A stretch of DNA of 64,000 nt from Ilumatobacteraceae bacterium (GTDB lineage: Bacteria > Actinomycetota > Acidimicrobiia > Acidimicrobiales > Ilumatobacteraceae): assembly GCA_033344875.1 (NCBI GenBank), contig JAWPMO010000001.1:4427595-4491594 (forward strand), read 5' to 3'. The position numbers and the translations under genes were made by a program. Of the stretch, positions 51,069-60,284 are shown piece after piece. Below the pieces are notes generated by a model. It was given only the letters and a program-made list of their open reading frames with translations. It was not told the DNA's origin and did no database searches. The number at the start of each line of letters is the position of its first letter. The stretch's first letter is position 1.

Positions 51069-54000
51069 GTGAGCAGCCAACGAGCGCCTGGTGATGACGG
51101 CATCGGCCCGGACGGCGATGCGTCGTCCGACGGTGCCCGGGCCGACGACGAACAGCGCGTCGAGACCGCCGTGGCGCTGGCCCGCCGGTGGGTCGACGAC
51201 GCTGCACTGCTCGACGAACGCAGTCCGCGCTCGCAGCGGCGACGTCGCCGTCGGCTCGCCGCGCTGGTCGAAGCACCGAGTGCCGCCGACTTCACGGTCA
51301 GGTTGACCGACGAGGTCAGCCGGATGTCGCTCGCGTCGCGGGCCGCTCGTCGCTTCGCCGAGCTCGTCCACGACGCCGACCTGAGCGCGATGCCGCTCGC
51401 CGACCGGCTCCTGCTGCGTGTCGGCGCCAGGGTCGCGCCGATCGCTCCTCGGGTCGTGATGCCGCTCGTGCATCGTCGCCTGCGGGCGGAGGCCGACGGC
51501 GTGATCCTGCCGGCCGACGACCCCGGACTGGCCGATCATCTCCGCCGTCGCACGGAGGAGGGGATCCGGAGCAACGTCAACGTGCTCGGCGAGGCGATCG
51601 TCGGCGACGGCGAGGCTCGTCGTCGGTTGGCGATGGTGACCGAGCGGCTCCGGCGACCCGACGTGGACTACGTCTCGGTCAAGATCTCGGCGGTCTGCGC
51701 GTCGATCAGTCCCGTCGCGTTCGACGACACGGTCGAGCGGGTGGTCGAGCGGCTGCGGCCGCTGTATCGCTGTGCGGCGTCGTTCGATCCGCCGAAGTTC
51801 GTCAACCTCGACATGGAGGAGTACCGGGACCTGGATCTGACGATCGCCGTCTTCCGTGAGCTGCTCGACGACGAGTTCGTCGAGCTCGATGCCGGCATCG
51901 TCCTGCAGGCCTATCTGCCGGACTCGGCTGCTGCCGCGCTCGACCTCGCCACGTGGGCGCTCGAACGGCGGGAACGAGGCGGCGGACGGATCAAGATCCG
52001 CATCGTCAAGGGTGCGAACCTGGCGATGGAACACGCCGCCGCCGAACTCGCCGGGTGGCCGGCGGCGCCGTACGGGACCAAGGCCGAGGTGGACGCCAAC
52101 TACAAGGCCGTGCTCGACATCCTCCGTGCGCCTCGGTTCGACGACGCCGTTCGGATCGGCGTGGCGAGTCACAACCTCTTCGACGTCGCCTGGGCGCTCG
52201 GCCTGCGAGACGAGCAGCTCGCCGCCGGGCGACCCGCCACGATCGAATTCGAGATGCTCGAAGGCATGTCACCGTCGCAGTCGGCGGTGGTGCGTGCGGC
52301 CACCGGCGACCTGCTGCTCTACTCGCCGATCGTCGGCAGCGACGATTTCGCTGCGGCGCTCGCCTATCTCGTGCGTCGGCTCGACGAGAACACCGCGCCC
52401 GACAACTTCCTCGCGCACATCATGGAACTCGCGCGCGACAGCGAGGTCTTCGCTGCCGAAGCGGCGAGGTTCGCCGCTTCGGTGCACGAGCGGCATTTGG
52501 TCTCGCACGTCAGTCGCCGGCGCGGCGACCGGGCACGTCTCGCACCACGGGGGACCACCGGAGCCTCGTCGGGTGCGTTCGTCAATGCTCCCGACACCGA
52601 CTGGACCAGCGCGGCCAACCGGGCGTGGATCGCCGACGCACTCGCGGCCGACCACGGAGGTTCCGGCGGCCGCGCGATCGAGGTCGTGACCACGGCGCAC
52701 GTCGACGCCACGGTCGAGCGCTCGCTCGCCGCTCACGCCCGCTGGGCGGCCACCGCCCCCGCCGCCCGGGCCGACCTCCTCGAGCGGGTCGCCGATGAGT
52801 TCGAAGCGGCCCGCGGCCGAGTGCTGGCGATCATGGCCGCCGAGGCCGGAAAGATCGTGACCCAGGGCGACCCCGAGGTGTCGGAGGCCGTCGACTTCGC
52901 TCGCTACTACGCCCGCGATGCCCGCCGCATCGTCGCCGTCGACGGGGCGACCGCTGCGCCGCGCGGTCCGATCGTCGTGACGCCGCCGTGGAACTTCCCC
53001 TTCGCGATCCCGGCAGGTGGTGTGCTGGCGGCGCTGGCCGCCGGCAACACCGCCATCCTCAAACCGGCACCCCAGACCCGTGAGACCGCCAGGGCGATCG
53101 TCGAACTCTGCTGGGCGGCGGGGGTGCCCGACGACGTCGTGCAGTTCCTCCCGGCCGCCGACGACGACGCCGGACGACGGCTCGTCACCCACCCGGACGT
53201 CGCTGCGGTCATCCTGACCGGCGCGTACGCCACCGCCGAACTGTTCCACTCGTGGCGGCCGGACCTGCGCCTGCACGCCGAGACGAGCGGTAAGAACGCG
53301 CTCGTGATCACCGCTGCCGCCGATCTCGACGAGGCGGTCGCCGATCTCGTGGCGTCGGCGTTCGGGCATGCCGGGCAGAAGTGTTCGGCCGCCAGCCTCG
53401 CGATCGTCGAAGCGCCGCTGTACGACGATCCACGCTTCCTCGAGCGCATTCGTGACGCCGCGGCGACCTTGCGGGTGGGGCCGGCCGATGACGTCGCCAC
53501 CGATGTCGGTCCGCTCATCGAACCGCCGGGACCGGCGCTCGAGCGCGCGCTGACCGAACTCGACCCCGGTGAGCGCTGGCTGCTCCGTCCCGAGCTTCGC
53601 TCGGACGATCGGCGGTCGTGGACGCCTGGCGTCCGGGTCGGTGTGCGTCCGGGTTCGTGGTTCGCGCGCACCGAGTGCTTCGGCCCCGTGCTCGGCATCA
53701 TGCGCGCCGACGATCTCGACCACGCGATCGTGCTCCAGAACGGCACGGAGTTCGGGTTGACCGCCGGGTTGCACTCGCTCGACCCGGCCGAGATCTCCAC
53801 CTGGGTCGAGCAGGTCGAGGCCGGCAACCTGTACGTCAACCGGGGGATCACCGGCGCGATCGTGCAGCGGCAGCCGTTCGGAGGTTGGAAGCGATCGGTC
53901 GTCGGCCCGACCGCGAAGGCGGGCGGCCCGAACTACGTCGCGACCCTCGCCGGATGGAGTGATGACCCCACCGTGGCGATCGAGACGGTCGAGGCCGCAT

Positions 54001-54473
54001 TCGCCACGTGGTGGCGAACGATCGGCCGCGCCGAGCGCGACCTCACCGGGCTGACCGTCGAGCGGAACGTGTTCCGATATCGCCCGCTGCGGGGCGGGGT
54101 CGCGGTCCGATTCGGACCGATGGCGACGGCCCGCCAGCGGTCCCTGGTCGCCACGGCCGCCGGAACCGTCGGATGCCGTCTGGTGAGCAGTGAGGCAGCG
54201 GACGAGTCGGAGCAGGAGTTCGCCGCGCGGGTGCCGGACCTCGCCGTCGACCGGTATCGCTCCGTCGGGCTGGCGGTCGAATCCGACGTCGTCGCAGCGT
54301 GTCATCGGGCGGGTGTGACCGTCGACGACGCCGACCCGGTCGCCGCCCCGGAGATCGAACTGCCGCGTTGGCTGCGCGAGCAGGCGGTGTCGACGACGAT
54401 GCATCGACACGGTCGCGTCGATCACCGGGCACGACGAGCCTCCGAGCAGCCCGGCGACCGACCCGCCGGGTGA
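51069..54473 (+). CDS. putA: Bifunctional proline dehydrogenase / P5C dehydrogenase (PutA)
   Basis: An 1134-residue enzyme converting proline to glutamate. The FAD-dependent proline dehydrogenase barrel occupies about 75-480 (VDYVSVKISAVCASI, VNLDMEEYRDLDLT, RIKIRIVKGANLAMEHA, FEMLEGM). The NAD-dependent P5C/aldehyde dehydrogenase is at about 530-990, with TPPWNFPFAIPAGG, HAETSGKNALVI, FGHAGQKCSAASL holding the catalytic Cys, and TECFGPVLGIMRA. About 140 further residues form a C-terminal extension. No ribbon-helix-helix DNA-binding domain is present, so it is not self-regulating. The start is GTG 51069, divergent from a PAS-AraC regulator. Confidence 0.93.
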   Translation: MSSQRAPGDDGIGPDGDASSDGARADDEQRVETAVALARRWVDDAALLDERSPRSQRRRRRRLAALVEAPSAADFTVRLTDEVSRMSLASRAARRFAELVHDADLSAMPLADRLLLRVGARVAPIAPRVVMPLVHRRLRAEADGVILPADDPGLADHLRRRTEEGIRSNVNVLGEAIVGDGEARRRLAMVTERLRRPDVDYVSVKISAVCASISPVAFDDTVERVVERLRPLYRCAASFDPPKFVNLDMEEYRDLDLTIAVFRELLDDEFVELDAGIVLQAYLPDSAAAALDLATWALERRERGGGRIKIRIVKGANLAMEHAAAELAGWPAAPYGTKAEVDANYKAVLDILRAPRFDDAVRIGVASHNLFDVAWALGLRDEQLAAGRPATIEFEMLEGMSPSQSAVVRAATGDLLLYSPIVGSDDFAAALAYLVRRLDENTAPDNFLAHIMELARDSEVFAAEAARFAASVHERHLVSHVSRRRGDRARLAPRGTTGASSGAFVNAPDTDWTSAANRAWIADALAADHGGSGGRAIEVVTTAHVDATVERSLAAHARWAATAPAARADLLERVADEFEAARGRVLAIMAAEAGKIVTQGDPEVSEAVDFARYYARDARRIVAVDGATAAPRGPIVVTPPWNFPFAIPAGGVLAALAAGNTAILKPAPQTRETARAIVELCWAAGVPDDVVQFLPAADDDAGRRLVTHPDVAAVILTGAYATAELFHSWRPDLRLHAETSGKNALVITAAADLDEAVADLVASAFGHAGQKCSAASLAIVEAPLYDDPRFLERIRDAAATLRVGPADDVATDVGPLIEPPGPALERALTELDPGERWLLRPELRSDDRRSWTPGVRVGVRPGSWFARTECFGPVLGIMRADDLDHAIVLQNGTEFGLTAGLHSLDPAEISTWVEQVEAGNLYVNRGITGAIVQRQPFGGWKRSVVGPTAKAGGPNYVATLAGWSDDPTVAIETVEAAFATWWRTIGRAERDLTGLTVERNVFRYRPLRGGVAVRFGPMATARQRSLVATAAGTVGCRLVSSEAADESEQEFAARVPDLAVDRYRSVGLAVESDVVAACHRAGVTVDDADPVAAPEIELPRWLREQAVSTTMHRHGRVDHRARRASEQPGDRPAG

Positions 54474-54623
54474 TGCGCATCACCCTGCCGGGCGACGTGA
54501 ACCGACCTCCCGGGGGCCCGACTCGGGCCTCCGGACCGTGTCGTTCGGGTGTTCTCCCGTTATCACGAGCGGTATCTCGTTCGGACTGTTCACGCCGGCT
54601 CGGTCGCTGCCGATGGAGATGCG

Positions 54624-57161
54624 ATGTCGGAACCAACACTGCGCGCGAGAAGCCTCGCCATCGTGTCGTTCGCGGCAGGAATTTTGATCCTCGGCCACCT
54701 GGCCGTGGCACTCGGACCCGACGGCCACGTCGCTGCCTGGTGGCCTGCGGCGGGTGTCGCCGTCGCTGTGGTGGCGAAGTACCGGCGTGACCGCTGGTGG
54801 CTCCTCGCCGCGCTCGCGACCGCATCCGTGATCGCCAACCTGACCGGTGGACGGCCGTGGGCCGTGGCGCTCGGATTCGCCGTGGGCAACACGCTCGAGG
54901 CCGGTGTGGCCGCGGCCGTCATCGCCGGTCGTCGCGGGGCCGTCCTCGACAGTCTCGGCGACGTCGGTCGATTCGTCACGGGTGTGGTCGCCGGCGTGTC
55001 GACGATCGGGCTCGTCGCGGCGCTGACGGTCCACGCCTTCACGACCGGCGACCCGATCGACGTGCTGGTGTCCGTCGTCCCCTCGCACGCGACCGCGATC
55101 TGCCTGATCGCCCCCTTCGCGCTCTCCCGTCCGTCGCGACTCGTGCGCAACTCGGTCGAGTACGTGCTGATCTGGTCGTGTATCGCTGCGGCGACGATGC
55201 TGATCTTCGCCGTGGCCGACCGTCAGGAGTACTCGTTCCTGCTCATCCCGCTCCTGCTGTGGAGCGTCGTCCGTCTCGGGATCCGCTCGGGCACCGCACA
55301 GTTGCTGGCCGTCGGGATCGTCGCCACCACACTGACGGCGTGGGCCTCGACCGACCGGGTCGAGGTCGACGAGTGGCTCGTGCCGTTGCAGCTGTTCATC
55401 ATCGCCTGCTCGGTGATGGTCATCACGGTCGGTGCGATGCTCGCCGATCGCGAGCGAGCGCTCCAGCGATCGCGAGCGAGCGAGTCGATCTACCGTGCAG
55501 GCTTCTCCGAGGCGGTCGTCGCGATGATGCTCGTCCGGGTGGAGGGCGGCATGTTGCGCGTCGCCGAGGCGAATGGCGCGGCGCGGACCTGCTTCGGGTT
55601 GGGCATCGGCGACGCCTGCACCCACATGCTCTCCGACGAGTCCGGCACCTCGATGGTCGACGTCGTCGCCCGACTCGCCCCCGGCGACGGCACGCGCGCC
55701 GAGATGCGCGGTACCGACGGCCGGCGGTGGTTCAGCGTGTCGATGAGCCGTCTCTCGGGAGCCGCCGACGACGCCACCGTCTCGCTGCAGATCGTCGAGA
55801 CGACCGAGCGTCGCGACGCCGACCGCCGCCTCCGTGAAGCGGCGATCATCGATCAACTGACGAGACTGCCCAACATGACCGCCGTGCGGGCGACGCTCGC
55901 CGACGAGATCGATCGGTCGACACGGGTCGAATCGCGCGTGGCGGTCGTCGCGATCGACATCCGTGGATTCGCCTCGGTGAACGAGGTCTTCGGTCACGTC
56001 ACCGGTGACCAGGTCCTGACCGCCTTCGCCTCGCGGCTGCGAGCGATGGCACGGGACGGCGACACGGTCGCGCGCGTGGGTGGTGACCGGTTCGTGATCG
56101 TGAGCCCGGTGATCGAATCGGCAGCCGCCGCGATCGAGGTCGCCGAATGCGTCTTCCAGGTGACCGAGATGCCGATCCATCTGCAGGCGCTCGACTACGA
56201 GGTGAACCTCAGCCTCGGGGTCGCGCTCGGAGAGCCGGGGATCGACGCCGAGCAGTTGCTCGCCGAGGCCGACCTGGCCGTGAATGCGGCCAAGCGCGAG
56301 GGCGCCAGGACGATCACGCTGTACTCACCCGAGCTGCGCGACGGTGCCGCCAAGCGTGTCCGCACCGTCGCCGAGCTCCGGCTCGCGATGGCGCGCAAGG
56401 AGCTCCAGGTCTTCATGCAGCCGGTGGTCGAACTCGCGACCGGTCGGGTGACCGCCGCGGAGGCCCTGGTCCGGTGGCGGCTGCCGAGCGGAGTGCTGCG
56501 ACCGCCGAGCGAATGGCTGCCGCTCGTCGAGCAGACCGGCCTGATGCGGGAACTCGGGGCATGGATCCTCGACGAGTCGCTCAGGCAGGCGACCGAGTGG
56601 CTCGACACGGTCGGTCCGGCGGCAGCGCCGGCGGTCCACGTCAACGTGTCGGGGAGCCAGTTCGAATGCGACGGTTTCGCCGACCTCGTGATGTCGACGC
56701 TCGAACGTCACGGCTACCCGCCCGAGTTCCTCGTGCTCGAACTCACCGAGACCTTCCTCGCTCGGACCGGCGACACGCTCCGTAAGGAGTTCGCGACGCT
56801 GGCGAGCCGCGGCGTCAAGCTGGCCGCCGACGACTTCGGCACCGGATACAGCCCACTGTCCCGCATCGTCGAACTGCCGATCCACATGATCAAGATCGAC
56901 CGACTCTTCGTCGAGGGGTTGGGCGGCGACGGTCGGTCGGCTGCTCTGGTGTCTGCGCTGATCGGGATGTCGAACGAGATGGGTATCGACGTCGTCGCCG
57001 AGGGGATCGAGACCGACGAACAGCGAGAGATCCTCGCCCGCCTCGGCTGCCGCGTCGGTCAGGGGTTCCTGTGGAGTCCTGCCGTCGATGCTCGATCGTT
57101 CCAAGATCTGGTGCTCGCACCGATCGCCATGGCGCAGCTCGAGGCGTCGGTCGAACGCTGA
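54624..57161 (+). CDS. MASE1-PAS-GGDEF-EAL c-di-GMP enzyme
   Basis: An 845-residue membrane signalling protein. The N-terminal MASE1-like sensor (about 1-285, seven to eight helices, WWPAAGVAVAVVAKY) is followed by a PAS-like region (about 290-400), a GGDEF domain (about 405-570) and an EAL domain (about 585-835). The cyclase signature reads VGGDRF rather than GGDEF, so cyclase activity is probably lost. The phosphodiesterase motifs look complete: AEALVRW, LELTETF, DDFGTGYSPLSR, KIDRLFVEGL, VAEGIET and GQGF. It probably degrades c-di-GMP, with the GGDEF domain possibly binding GTP as a regulator. GGAG lies before ATG 54624. It converges with the TetR gene. Confidence 0.88.
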   Translation: MSEPTLRARSLAIVSFAAGILILGHLAVALGPDGHVAAWWPAAGVAVAVVAKYRRDRWWLLAALATASVIANLTGGRPWAVALGFAVGNTLEAGVAAAVIAGRRGAVLDSLGDVGRFVTGVVAGVSTIGLVAALTVHAFTTGDPIDVLVSVVPSHATAICLIAPFALSRPSRLVRNSVEYVLIWSCIAAATMLIFAVADRQEYSFLLIPLLLWSVVRLGIRSGTAQLLAVGIVATTLTAWASTDRVEVDEWLVPLQLFIIACSVMVITVGAMLADRERALQRSRASESIYRAGFSEAVVAMMLVRVEGGMLRVAEANGAARTCFGLGIGDACTHMLSDESGTSMVDVVARLAPGDGTRAEMRGTDGRRWFSVSMSRLSGAADDATVSLQIVETTERRDADRRLREAAIIDQLTRLPNMTAVRATLADEIDRSTRVESRVAVVAIDIRGFASVNEVFGHVTGDQVLTAFASRLRAMARDGDTVARVGGDRFVIVSPVIESAAAAIEVAECVFQVTEMPIHLQALDYEVNLSLGVALGEPGIDAEQLLAEADLAVNAAKREGARTITLYSPELRDGAAKRVRTVAELRLAMARKELQVFMQPVVELATGRVTAAEALVRWRLPSGVLRPPSEWLPLVEQTGLMRELGAWILDESLRQATEWLDTVGPAAAPAVHVNVSGSQFECDGFADLVMSTLERHGYPPEFLVLELTETFLARTGDTLRKEFATLASRGVKLAADDFGTGYSPLSRIVELPIHMIKIDRLFVEGLGGDGRSAALVSALIGMSNEMGIDVVAEGIETDEQREILARLGCRVGQGFLWSPAVDARSFQDLVLAPIAMAQLEASVER

Positions 57162-57170
57162 CCGGACCGG

Positions 57171-57815
57171 TCAGTTCGGACGATCGCGTTGGCGCGGCGC
57201 GGCCGGGAAGTTCGGCTCGGTCAGGCCGGCGCTCGTCCAGACGACCTGTTCGAGACGAGCGAGCCCCACCTCGAGCGCCCGGGTGAGTCGGGCCTTCTGG
57301 CCGGTCGCGAGGAGATCGACGACGAGGCCGGTGAACATCGCCTTCGCCAACGAGGCCTCGGTGACCGCCGCGTCGCGCGGCACGCCTTCGTCGACGAGGC
57401 GGGTCTCGATGTTGGACCGCCAGAGCCCGACCTGTTCGCTACGCACCTGCTTGGGGAGGCCGCTCAACGTCGCCTCCATGGCGGCGGCCTCGATCCCGAG
57501 CCGGACGATCGCGAGGTTCTGCGGTGACGCGGTGATCCACCGCCACCACGAGCGCAACAGGTCGGCTTGGGACATCCGGGGCTGTCGTTCGAGCCAGCGG
57601 CGCTCGACCTCCTGCTGCACCGCTCCGGCGCGGCGCAACGCGGCGATGATCAGGTCGTCCTTCGAGCCGAAGTGGTGCACGAGCGAGTTGACACTCACCC
57701 CCAAGGCGGCGGCCATCGGGCGGAGTGACACGTTGGCGAGTCCGTGTCGGGCGAGGTGTGCAACGACCTGATCGAGGAGTCGGCCTCGACGTTCGAGATC
57801 CACGAAGCGGGCCAT
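57171..57815 (-). CDS. TetR-family transcriptional regulator
   Basis: A 214-residue regulator. The N-terminal helix-turn-helix (about 10-55) is LLDQVVAHLARHGLANVSLRPMAAALGVSVNSLVHHFGSKDDLIIAAL, and a helical ligand domain of about 150 residues follows. The ATG at 57815 lies only two bases after the dimethylglycine-dehydrogenase-like gene on the same strand, so it is the last gene of the mttB-like/DMGDH operon and likely regulates it. Its stop is paired with that of the convergent c-di-GMP gene in a short palindrome (57159-57173). Confidence 0.85.
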   Translation of the reverse strand: MARFVDLERRGRLLDQVVAHLARHGLANVSLRPMAAALGVSVNSLVHHFGSKDDLIIAALRRAGAVQQEVERRWLERQPRMSQADLLRSWWRWITASPQNLAIVRLGIEAAAMEATLSGLPKQVRSEQVGLWRSNIETRLVDEGVPRDAAVTEASLAKAMFTGLVVDLLATGQKARLTRALEVGLARLEQVVWTSAGLTEPNFPAAPRQRDRPN

Positions 57816-57817
57816 CG

Positions 57818-60268
57818 TCAGCTCCTCATCCGGTGGCCACCGGGGTCGAGCACCGGCTCGCGGAGCAGGGTGGCCGGCCGCCGCCGGCCGATGATCTCGA
57901 TCTCGAACGCCCCGTCGCCCGGATCGTCAGCGACCTCCGCGTCGACGTAGCCGAGGGCGAGCGAGCGGCGGCTGTAGTGGGCGTATCCGCCGGACGTCAC
58001 CCAGCCGACGACGCGCCAACCCTCCGAGCTCCGGTACCAGATCGGTTCGTCGCCGATCACATCCGCCGGGTCGTCGGGTTCGGGCACGACCTCGAAGTAG
58101 GAGAGGAGTCGGCGTGGAGCGGCACCTCGCTCGAGCGCGGTGCGGCCGATGAAGTCGTGATCGAACTTCACGTACCGGTCCATGCGCGCCTCGATGGGGG
58201 TGAAGATCGGGCGGTACTCGCGGAACCAGGTGCCGAACATCTTCTCCAGGCGCATCGTCAGGAGCGCACGAACACCGAACAGGCGGAGGCCGAGTGGCTC
58301 GCCGGCGGCCATGAGCGCGTCGAAGACGTGGCGTTGGTACTCGGGCGCCATCCAGAGTTCGTAGCCGAGGTCGCCCGTGTAGGTCATCCGGCCGACGCCG
58401 CACGGTGCCATGCCCACGTCGAAGTACCGGAAGTCCATGAAGCGGAAGTTGTCGTTCGACACGTCGAAATCGGTGACGGCCTGCAGTACCTCGCGGGAGC
58501 GCGGGCCGGCGAGCGACAGGCCGACCATCCGCTGGCCCATGACCTCGAGCGTGAACCGGGCGTCGGTCGGCATGTGCTGCAGGAACCAGCGATGGTGGCT
58601 CTCGGTCGCGCCGAGCGAACTGAAGAGGAAGAAGTCGTCGTCACCGAAGCGGCCGACGGAGAACTCGCCCATGATCCGGCCGTGCCGGTTGAGCATCGCC
58701 GTGAGGTTGATGCGACCGACCTTCGGCAGGCGGTTGGTGAACAGGCCCTGCAGCCACTCGGCAGCGCCGGGGCCGACCACCTTGAACTTCGAGAAGTTCG
58801 AGATCTCCGTGAGACCGACACCTTCGCGCACGGCGAGCGATTCTTCACCGACCAGGTCGAAGGCGTTGGAACGCCGGAAGGTGACGTTCTCGACCGGTTC
58901 CTCGCCGGGCCGCTGGAACCACAGCGGCGACTCGAGACCGAAGTCGGCGCCCCAGACGGCGTTGTGCTCGGTGAGCCGGTCGTGGATCGGGACGTGCTGG
59001 AGGTCTCGGCCTGCCGGGAGCTCTTCGTTGGGGAACGTGATGCGGAACCGCCGCCGGTAGTTCTCCTCGGCCTTCACGCGCGTGTAGGGACGCGTCGCGT
59101 ACCTCCCGAACCGGGCGACGTCCATGCCCCAGATGTCGAAGCCGGGGTCGCCGTCGGTCATCCAGTTCGCGAGCGCCAGCCCGACGCCGCCGCCCTGCGA
59201 GAGGCCCGCCATGACGCCGCACGCGGTCCAGTAGTTGCGGAGACCGGGCACGGGGCCGACGAGCGGGTTGCCGTCGGGTGTGAACGTGAAGGGGCCGTTG
59301 ACGATGGTCTTGATGCCGGCGGTCGCCATCGCCGGGTAGTGGCGGAATGCGACGCTCAGCTCGGGCTCGATCCGGTCGAGGTCGGGCGGCAGCAGTTCCA
59401 TGTCAAAATCCCACGGCGTGGTGTGCTCGGACCAGGCTCGCGAGTTCTGCTCGTACGTGCCGAGCAGCATCCCGTCGCCTTCCTGGCGGATGTAGATCTC
59501 GCCCGTGAAGTCCATCGCCATCGGCATCTCGCGTCCGGTCGCCGCCATGTGGGCTTGCACCTCGGGCATCGGCTCGGTGACGAGATAGTGGTGCTGCATC
59601 GCGAGCACCGGGAGTTCGAGACCCGCCATCCGGCCGACTTCGCGGGCCCAGAGACCGCCGGCGTTGACGACGTGTTCGGCGTGGATCTCGCCCCGTTCGG
59701 TGATGACGGTCCAGGTGCCGTCGGAGCGCTGTTCGAGCGCACTCACCCAGTTCTGCTTCGAGATCTCGGCGCCGGCCTGGCGGGCACAGATCGCGTATGC
59801 GTTGGTGACACCGGTCGGATCGACGTGGCCCTCGACCGGATCCCACATGGCACCGAGGAAGTACTGCGTGTCGAGCAGGGGGAAGAGTTCCTGTGCCTCT
59901 TTCGGGGAGATGAGCTCGAGGTCGTCCATGCCGAGGTATCGACCGCGGGCGACCGCCATGCTGAGCCAGTCCATCCGGTCGCGGTCGGAGGCGAGCGTGA
60001 TGCCGCCGGGCAGGTGGATCGAGCAGTTCTGGCCCGATCGTTCCTCGATCTGCCGGTACAGCTGCACGGTGTACTGCTGGAGCTGTGCGACGTTCGGATC
60101 GCCGTTGAGGGTGTGCATACCGCCCGCCGCGTGCCAGGTCGATCCGGCGGTCAGTTCCCTGCGTTCGACGAGGAGCACGTCGGTCCAGCCGTTCTCGGTG
60201 AGGTGGAACAGCACGGATGCGCCGACGACGCCGCCGCCGATCACCACGACCTGTGCAGACGATTTCAC
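57818..60268 (-). CDS. Dimethylglycine/sarcosine dehydrogenase-type FAD enzyme with GcvT domain
   Basis: An 816-residue two-domain enzyme that demethylates an N-methyl amino acid and hands the one-carbon unit to tetrahydrofolate. The FAD domain has VVVIGGGVVGASVLFHL (7-23) and AGSTWHAAGG with His46, the position that carries covalent FAD in dimethylglycine dehydrogenase. The FAO-M linker and a GcvT-like folate domain fill about 430-815 (NFSKFKVVGPGAAEWLQGLFTNRL, YTGDLGYELWMAPEY, GVRALLTMRLEKMFGTW, GWVTSGGYAHYSRRSLALGYV). GTG at 60268 follows AAGGAA. It sits 16 bases after the second MttB-like gene. Whether dimethylglycine, sarcosine or another methylamine is used cannot be told. Confidence 0.9.
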   Translation of the reverse strand: MKSSAQVVVIGGGVVGASVLFHLTENGWTDVLLVERRELTAGSTWHAAGGMHTLNGDPNVAQLQQYTVQLYRQIEERSGQNCSIHLPGGITLASDRDRMDWLSMAVARGRYLGMDDLELISPKEAQELFPLLDTQYFLGAMWDPVEGHVDPTGVTNAYAICARQAGAEISKQNWVSALEQRSDGTWTVITERGEIHAEHVVNAGGLWAREVGRMAGLELPVLAMQHHYLVTEPMPEVQAHMAATGREMPMAMDFTGEIYIRQEGDGMLLGTYEQNSRAWSEHTTPWDFDMELLPPDLDRIEPELSVAFRHYPAMATAGIKTIVNGPFTFTPDGNPLVGPVPGLRNYWTACGVMAGLSQGGGVGLALANWMTDGDPGFDIWGMDVARFGRYATRPYTRVKAEENYRRRFRITFPNEELPAGRDLQHVPIHDRLTEHNAVWGADFGLESPLWFQRPGEEPVENVTFRRSNAFDLVGEESLAVREGVGLTEISNFSKFKVVGPGAAEWLQGLFTNRLPKVGRINLTAMLNRHGRIMGEFSVGRFGDDDFFLFSSLGATESHHRWFLQHMPTDARFTLEVMGQRMVGLSLAGPRSREVLQAVTDFDVSNDNFRFMDFRYFDVGMAPCGVGRMTYTGDLGYELWMAPEYQRHVFDALMAAGEPLGLRLFGVRALLTMRLEKMFGTWFREYRPIFTPIEARMDRYVKFDHDFIGRTALERGAAPRRLLSYFEVVPEPDDPADVIGDEPIWYRSSEGWRVVGWVTSGGYAHYSRRSLALGYVDAEVADDPGDGAFEIEIIGRRRPATLLREPVLDPGGHRMRS

Positions 60269-60284
60269 GTTGGTTCCTTCGTGC

